Assembly (NCBI RefSeq): GCF_028898845.1
Contig: NZ_CP118574.1
Span: forward strand, 5,305,001-5,369,000
DNA: 64,000 nucleotides
From: Streptomyces sp. WZ-12
GTDB taxonomy: Bacteria > Actinomycetota > Actinomycetes > Streptomycetales > Streptomycetaceae
Direction: 5' to 3'
Shown here: positions 59,345-64,000 of the stretch, piece by piece
Layout of the letters: each line of letters starts with the position of its first letter
How positions within the stretch are numbered: the first letter of the stretch is position 1
Notes under the pieces: generated by a model
Seen by the model: the letters and a program-made list of their open reading frames with translations, nothing else
The model's database searches: none
Told to the model about the DNA's origin: nothing
Translations under genes and position numbers: made by a program

Positions 59345-59527
59345 CCCCTGCCGGACGCCCGCGTCGCCCCGCGCGCGGCTCGTGCGCGGGGGCGGCAATC
59401 GGCCCCGAATGGCGTGGATTCCCGCGTTCCGGTGGTCTTCTCCGGCCTAGGGGGAGCGGATCGGCAGCCGAGCGTGTAGCTTCCCGGGAACACACAGCCG
59501 GGCAGCGACGCGGAGGGGGCTGGTTCG

Positions 59528-60223
59528 ATGGGCGTGCGGCTCATGGTGGTCGACGATCACCGCCTGCTCGCCGAGGCGCTCGCCTCGGCCCTGAAGCTGC
59601 GCGGGCACCGCGTCCTGGCGGCCGCCGCGCCCAGCGCCGGGGCCGCGGAGCTGGTGGTGAGCCGGGCGCCGGAGGTCTGCCTGCTGGGTACCGCCGGGCC
59701 CGCCGAGCCGGGCGCGTTCGAGCCGGTCGTCCGGATCAAGAAGGAGCGGCCGCAAATCGCGGTGGTGGTGCTCGGCCCGGTGCCCAGTCCGCGCGGGATC
59801 GCCGCCGCCTTCGCCGCCGGTGCCTCCGGCTACGTCCGTAACGACGAGCGCATCGAGGGCGTCGAGCGGGCCATGATCAAGGCCCGGGCGGGCGAGGCGG
59901 CGGTCGCCCCGCAACTGCTCCAGCAGGCGTTCGAGGAGCTGCTGCACCCCGTCGCACAGCCGGACGACGAGGGGGCGCGGCTGCTGTCGCTGCTGACCCC
60001 GCGCGAGGTGGAGGTGCTGATCCGGGTCGCCGAGGGCGAGGACACCCGGGTGATCGCGGCGGGCATGGACATCGCGCCGAGCACCGCCCGCACCCATGTG
60101 CAGCGGGTGCTGATGAAGTTGGAGGTCGGCTCCCGGTTGGAGGCGGCCGCGCTGGCCGCCCGCACCGGCCTGTTGGAGCGGGTCCAGCGGGTTCAGCCGG
60201 CCGTGTCGCGCCCGGCCTCCTGA
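59528..60223 (+). CDS. LuxR-type regulator with a non-canonical receiver domain
   Basis: A 231-aa NarL-like protein. The receiver starts MGVRLMVVDDHRLLAEALAS with the usual acidic pair D9/D10. The phospho-acceptor position reads PEVCLLGTAGP: the Asp expected near residue 54 is Gly. The Lys of the GYxxK motif is also missing (GYVRND). The LuxR helix-turn-helix is intact (LLTPREVEVLIRVAEGEDTR, STARTHVQRVLMKLEV). It is therefore an atypical, probably phosphorylation-independent regulator. No kinase lies beside it. Confidence 0.88.
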   Translation: MGVRLMVVDDHRLLAEALASALKLRGHRVLAAAAPSAGAAELVVSRAPEVCLLGTAGPAEPGAFEPVVRIKKERPQIAVVVLGPVPSPRGIAAAFAAGASGYVRNDERIEGVERAMIKARAGEAAVAPQLLQQAFEELLHPVAQPDDEGARLLSLLTPREVEVLIRVAEGEDTRVIAAGMDIAPSTARTHVQRVLMKLEVGSRLEAAALAARTGLLERVQRVQPAVSRPAS

Positions 60224-60513
60224 GCATCCTCCGGGGCCGTGTCGTCCGCCGCGGCCGGCGGGGCGATGGGCCGCAGCCGCAGCCACACCAGGAAGGCCGC
60301 CCCGAGCACGAACATGCCCAGGCCCGTCCAGAGGTTGACGTTGATGCCCTGGGCCTTCTTCAGGTCCGCGTCGGAGGCGGTGAGCCCGGCGACGGTGACC
60401 AGCACGCCGTAGACGACGAACAGGCCGCCGATGATGCGCCGGACGTCGAAGAGCCGGGCGGCGGTGGCCGACCTGCGCTCCAACTCGCTCACTTCGTGCT
60501 GTAGTTCAGACAT
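60193..60513 (-). CDS. Small two-helix membrane protein
   Basis: A 106-aa protein. A polar coiled-coil start (SELQHEVSELERRSATAARL) is followed by two transmembrane helices (IIGGLFVVYGVLVTVAGLTA and LWTGLGMFVLGAAFLVWLRL) and an acidic tail. It lies just downstream of the sodium:solute symporter and is likely an accessory subunit co-transcribed with it, as small membrane partners often accompany such symporters. Its 3' end overlaps that of the regulator on the other strand by 31 bp. Confidence 0.75.
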   Translation of the reverse strand: MSELQHEVSELERRSATAARLFDVRRIIGGLFVVYGVLVTVAGLTASDADLKKAQGINVNLWTGLGMFVLGAAFLVWLRLRPIAPPAAADDTAPEDAQEAGRDTAG

Positions 60514-60534
60514 GGCGGGTCTCCGGGGCGTCGG

Positions 60535-62202
60535 TCAGAGCGAGTAGGGCAGGTAGCACAGCGCGGCGAGGGCGACGGCGCCCCAGCCGAGCAGCGCGGG
60601 CTTGCGGTACCAGGCGTCGTCGCCCTCGGCGGGCGGCTCTTCCAGGCCCGGTGCGGTCGTTCCCCAGACCAGCCCGGCCAGTTCGGCCGCCGGCTTGGGC
60701 TCGGTGAAGAGCGTGACGGCGACCATCACCACCGCGCCGGCGACGAAGCCGACGATCGCGGAGACGAAGTTGGCGCCCTGGTCGGTGGGGATGGCGATGA
60801 TGCCCTGCTTGTAGATCCAGAAGTAGTTGACCATCGCGGCGGTGGTGCCGGCGAGCAGGCCCCAGACGCCGGACTTCATCGACGCCCGCTTCCAGAACAT
60901 CCCGATGATGAAGACCACGAACATCGGCACGTTGAAGAAGGAGAACAGGGTCTGGAGGTACCCCATGATGTTGGAGAACGACGAGGCGATGAACGCGGTG
61001 CCGATCGAGGCCAGCACGCCGATCGCGGTGATCAGCCGGCCGAAGCGCAGGTAGTAGCCGTCGGGCCGGTCCCGCTTCACGTACTTGGCCCAGATGTCGT
61101 AGGTGAAGACGGTGTTGAAGGACGAGACGTTGGCGGCCATGCCGGCCATGAAGGCGGCCAGCAGGCCGGTGACGGCGATGCCCAGCACGCCGTTGGGCAG
61201 CAACTCCTGCATCAGGTAGGGGATCGCGTCGTTGTACTGCAGGCCGCCCGGGGCGCCGATCTTCGGCACGAGGACGGCGGCGACCAGGCCCGGGATCATC
61301 ACCAGGAAGACGATGAACATCTTCGGGAACGCGGCGATGAGCGGGGTGCGTCGGGCCGCGGAGAGGTTCTTGGCGGACAGCGCGCGCTGCACCTCGGCGA
61401 AGTTGGTCGTCCAGTAGCCGAAGGAGAGCACGAAGCCGAGGCCGAGGACGATGGTCAGCCAGTTGGCGCCCAGCGGGTTGGCCTGGCCGATGCCCGTACC
61501 GCCCCAGGCCGTCAGGAAGTTGTGGCCGTGCGAGGCGGTGAGCGAGTGGGTCAGGCCGCCCCAGCCGCCGACCCGCTTGAGGCCGAGGACGGCCAGCGGG
61601 ATGAGCGCGGCGAGGATCACGAAGAACTGGAGGACCTCGTTGTAGATCGCCGAGGAGAGCCCGCCGATGGTGATGTAGGCGAGGACGAAGAGCCCGGCGA
61701 CGACGATGGCGACCCACTGCGGCCAGCCGAGCAGCGCCTCGACGACGATCGACAGCGCGTAGAGGTTGACGCCCGCGATCAGCACGGCGGCGAAGGCGAA
61801 GAGGACCGAGCTCAGCAGGTGCGCGGACCTGTCGAAGCGCTGGAGCAGGAACTCCGGTACCGAGCGGACCTTGGAGCGGTAGTAGAAGGGCATCATGACC
61901 AGGCCCAGGAAGACCATGGCCGGGATGGCGCCGATCCAGTACCAGTGGACGACCGCGACGCCGTACTGGGCGCCGGTCGCCGCCATCCCGAGGATCTCGG
62001 TGGCGCCGAGGTTGGCGGCGACGAAGGCGAGGCCGGTGACCCAGGCGGGCAGCGACCGTCCGGAGAGGAAGAAGTCCAGGCTCGTCTTCACGCTGCGCCG
62101 GGCCGCGAACCCGATGCCGAGGACGACGACGAAGTAGATGGCCAGGATCGTGTAGTCGAGCCCGTTGGTCGGGAGGCGTAGCCCTTCGGCCAGAGTGATC
62201 AT
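60535..62202 (-). CDS. Sodium:solute symporter (SSS family), probable galactose/sugar uptake
   Basis: A 555-aa membrane protein with about 14 helices. SSS-family blocks include GFAARRSVKTSLDFFLSGRS, FVLAYITIGGLSSAIYNEVL, AAFMAGMAANVSSFNTVFTY (Na+-site region) and LLAGTTAAMVNYFWI. The layout is close to SGLT-type sugar symporters. ATG 62202 has AGAGGG upstream. It is divergent from galT-galE, which points to galactose or a galactoside as substrate; this is inference. Confidence 0.88.
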   Translation of the reverse strand: MITLAEGLRLPTNGLDYTILAIYFVVVLGIGFAARRSVKTSLDFFLSGRSLPAWVTGLAFVAANLGATEILGMAATGAQYGVAVVHWYWIGAIPAMVFLGLVMMPFYYRSKVRSVPEFLLQRFDRSAHLLSSVLFAFAAVLIAGVNLYALSIVVEALLGWPQWVAIVVAGLFVLAYITIGGLSSAIYNEVLQFFVILAALIPLAVLGLKRVGGWGGLTHSLTASHGHNFLTAWGGTGIGQANPLGANWLTIVLGLGFVLSFGYWTTNFAEVQRALSAKNLSAARRTPLIAAFPKMFIVFLVMIPGLVAAVLVPKIGAPGGLQYNDAIPYLMQELLPNGVLGIAVTGLLAAFMAGMAANVSSFNTVFTYDIWAKYVKRDRPDGYYLRFGRLITAIGVLASIGTAFIASSFSNIMGYLQTLFSFFNVPMFVVFIIGMFWKRASMKSGVWGLLAGTTAAMVNYFWIYKQGIIAIPTDQGANFVSAIVGFVAGAVVMVAVTLFTEPKPAAELAGLVWGTTAPGLEEPPAEGDDAWYRKPALLGWGAVALAALCYLPYSL

Positions 62203-62302
62203 GGGCCCTCTTCTCGGGAGTACAGCCTTTTCGGGAGCGCGGCGTTGTGTGCGGGGGTGCGCGCGAGGCGAACGCACAAGAACGTACGCACAGGCGACCG
62301 AA

Positions 62303-62329
62303 AACTGAATAGTTTTGTTTGATTCAGTT
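62303..62329. promoter_or_regulatory. Inverted repeat in the symporter-galT promoter region
   Basis: AACTGAAT and ATTCAGTT form an exact 8-bp inverted repeat 11 bp apart in the only AT-rich part of the 294-bp divergent spacer. A related direct element follows: TTTGATTC (62319-62325 region) recurs as GTTGATTC just downstream. It is a good candidate for the gal operator and promoter area. The galT ribosome site GAGGAG lies before GTG 62497. Confidence 0.5.
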
Positions 62330-62496
62330 GTTGGATCATGGCTGAACAGTGTTGATTCTGCGGCGATTTGCCGGTTAAGGCCGTTCTGTCTGTCCGAGAA
62401 GGTGCCCGCGGTCCCGCGTTGACGGTGCTGTTGGGTTGTGCTTCATTGTGTTTGTTTCTGTTTGGGTGGTGTGGCCGCCATGATGAGGAGCTCCCG

Positions 62497-63543
62497 GTGA
62501 AGAAGACGACGACCCGGCTCGCGGACGGTCGGGAGCTGATCTACTACGACGCTTTTGACGCCACCGACCGCTCCGCCGTCGACCCCCGCCCGCTCGACCC
62601 GGTCGCCACCGCCTCCGAGATCCGCGCGGACCCGCTCCTCGGCGACGCCGTCGCCATCGCCTCGCACCGCCAGGGCCGCACCTACCACCCCCCGGCCGAC
62701 GCCTGCCCGCTGTGCCCCTCCCGCGCCGGCCGGCACACCGAGATCCCCGCCGACTCCTACGACGTCGTCGTCTTCGAGAACCGCTTCCCCTCCCTGGCGG
62801 GCGACCACGGCCGCTGCGAGGTGGTCTGCTTCACCCCCGACCACGACGCCTCGTTCGCCGACCTCACCGAGGAACAGGCCGCCCTGGTCCTGGACGCCTG
62901 GACCGACCGCACCGCCGCCCTGTCCCAACTCCCCGGCGTGGCGCAGGTCTTCTGCTTCGAGAACCGCGGCGCCGAGATCGGCGTCACCCTCGGCCACCCG
63001 CACGGTCAGATCTACGCCTACCCCTTCACCACCCCCCGCACCGCCCGGATGCTCGACTCCCTCGCCGCCCACCGCGCGGCCACCGGCCGCAACCTCTTCG
63101 ACGACGTCCTCGCCCGCGAACGCGCCGACGGCCGCCGCCTCGTCCTCGACGGCGAACACTGGGTGGCCTTCGTCCCCTACGCCGCCCACTGGCCCTATGA
63201 GGTGCACCTCTATCCCAAGCGCCGGGTCCCCGACCTGCTCGCCCTCGACGGGGCGGCCCGCACAGAATTCCCACAGATCTACCTGGAAGTCTTGCGCCGG
63301 TTCGACCGGATCTTCGGCCCGCAAGCGGACCCGACGCCGTACATCTCCGCCTGGCACCAGGCGCCCGTGCACGCCGCGGACCGCGATCAATTCGCCCTCC
63401 ACCTAGAGCTTTTCACCATCCGCAGGACTCCCGGCAAGCTGAAGTTCCTCGCGGGTTCCGAGTCCGGCATGAACGTGTTCATCAACGACGTGCCGCCGGA
63501 AGCCGCGGCCGACCGACTGCGAGAGGTGGCGACCACGCCATGA
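62497..63543 (+). CDS. galT: Galactose-1-phosphate uridylyltransferase
   Basis: The Leloir-pathway enzyme exchanging UMP between UDP-glucose and galactose-1-phosphate. The 348-aa sequence has a zinc site region [16 protein letters not shown], the catalytic [11 protein letters not shown] (HxHxQ) and the later [23 protein letters not shown] 62497 follows GAGGAG. It overlaps galE by 4 bp, the galT-galE order of the streptomycete gal operon. Confidence 0.95.
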   Translation: MKKTTTRLADGRELIYYDAFDATDRSAVDPRPLDPVATASEIRADPLLGDAVAIASHRQGRTYHPPADACPLCPSRAGRHTEIPADSYDVVVFENRFPSLAGDHGRCEVVCFTPDHDASFADLTEEQAALVLDAWTDRTAALSQLPGVAQVFCFENRGAEIGVTLGHPHGQIYAYPFTTPRTARMLDSLAAHRAATGRNLFDDVLARERADGRRLVLDGEHWVAFVPYAAHWPYEVHLYPKRRVPDLLALDGAARTEFPQIYLEVLRRFDRIFGPQADPTPYISAWHQAPVHAADRDQFALHLELFTIRRTPGKLKFLAGSESGMNVFINDVPPEAAADRLREVATTP

Positions 63544-64000
63544 GCAAGTACCTGGTGACCGGCGGGGCGGGCTATGTGGGAAGCGTGGTGACCCAGCACC
63601 TGCTGGAGGCCGGCCACGAGGTCACGGTCCTCGACAACCTCTCCACCGGCTTCCGCGCCGCCGTCCCCGACGGCGCCGCGTTCATCGAGGGCGACCTCCA
63701 CGACGCCGCCCGCTACGTGGACGACTCCTACCGCGCCGTCCTGCACTTCGCCGCGTTCTCCCAGGTCGGCGAGTCCGTCGCCAAGCCCGAGAAGTACTGG
63801 CGGAACAACGTCGGCGGCAGCATGGCCCTGCTGGCCGCGATGCGCGACGCCGGCGTGCGCACCCTCGTCTTCTCCTCCACCGCCGCCACCTACGGCGAAC
63901 CGGTCGGCACCCCGATCACCGAGACCGCCCCCACCGCCCCCACCTCCCCCTACGGCGCCAGCAAGCTGGCCGTCGACCACATGATCAGCGGCGAGGCCGC
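63540..64000 (+). CDS. galE: UDP-glucose 4-epimerase (cut by window edge)
   Basis: Only the first 153 codons are present. An extended [55 protein letters not shown] and the start of the Tyr/Lys site [13 protein letters not shown]. It interconverts UDP-galactose and UDP-glucose. The ATG overlaps the galT stop (ATGA). galK would be expected beyond the window. Confidence 0.95.
   Translation, partial: MSKYLVTGGAGYVGSVVTQHLLEAGHEVTVLDNLSTGFRAAVPDGAAFIEGDLHDAARYVDDSYRAVLHFAAFSQVGESVAKPEKYWRNNVGGSMALLAAMRDAGVRTLVFSSTAATYGEPVGTPITETAPTAPTSPYGASKLAVDHMISGEA

Noticed and set aside
1..64000. CRISPR arrays, rRNA genes and plasmid origins
   Set aside because: No regularly spaced repeats with unique spacers, no rRNA sequence and no iteron or replication gene were seen.

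Overview
The window is chromosomal DNA of a Streptomyces or very close relative. It has very high GC, strongly GC-biased third codon positions, many GTG/TTG starts, short 4-bp stop/start overlaps inside operons, and typical streptomycete genes (SepX, a Tricorn-type S41 peptidase, an RpfB-like factor, TipA-type MerR, ABC transporter with YtrA-type GntR, galT-galE).

Left core (1-5.5 kb): the 5' end of a 5-formyltetrahydrofolate cyclo-ligase gene, then a conserved actinobacterial block galU - glp/moeA - moaC - mogA - RimJ-like acetyltransferase - sepX, followed by tRNA-Ala(CGC).

Integrated island (about 5.53-25.18 kb): I infer a 19.6-kb element inserted directly behind tRNA-Ala. A 14-bp direct repeat overlaps the last three tRNA bases (5525-5538) and recurs at 25180-25193. 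The right copy is followed at once by a strong hairpin that looks like the original tRNA terminator. Just inside the repeats lie imperfect inverted arms. The left end carries a tyrosine-recombinase-like gene translationally coupled to a DDE-transposase-like gene, with a divergent XRE regulator. Next come two paralogous coiled-coil/winged-helix genes, a Nudix-like gene, a decayed second integrase and an ArsR regulator. The rest (12.7-24.9 kb) reads as a compact biosynthetic cluster without PKS or NRPS. It has a class II DAHP synthase, a chorismate-lyase-like enzyme, dTDP-glucose synthase and 4,6-dehydratase, a glycosyltransferase, a double left-handed-beta-helix acyltransferase, a protein with prenyltransferase/squalene-oxidase repeats, an exporter, an oxidoreductase and an esterase. 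The simplest reading is a glycosylated, acylated hydroxybenzoate-type metabolite. Three genes carry the rare TTA codon, suggesting bldA-dependent translation.

Right core (25.2-64 kb): a TipA-like MerR with a macrolide-type glycosyltransferase; a lipoprotein and an orphan histidine kinase; an ABC transporter with a GntR regulator; xthA; a MerR divergent from a Baeyer-Villiger monooxygenase/hydrolase/SDR operon; the Tricorn homologue, a P450, a beta-lactamase-fold hydrolase, an SDR, a DMT exporter, a penicillin-binding protein and a protein O-mannosyltransferase divergent from rsmI; tatD; the rpfB-rsmA-ispE operon; an ABC-F protein; a LuxR-type regulator lacking its phospho-acceptor Asp; and a sodium:solute symporter divergent from the galT-galE operon, which runs off the end.

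All calls come from reading the sequence and from remembered family features. No database search or computation was run.
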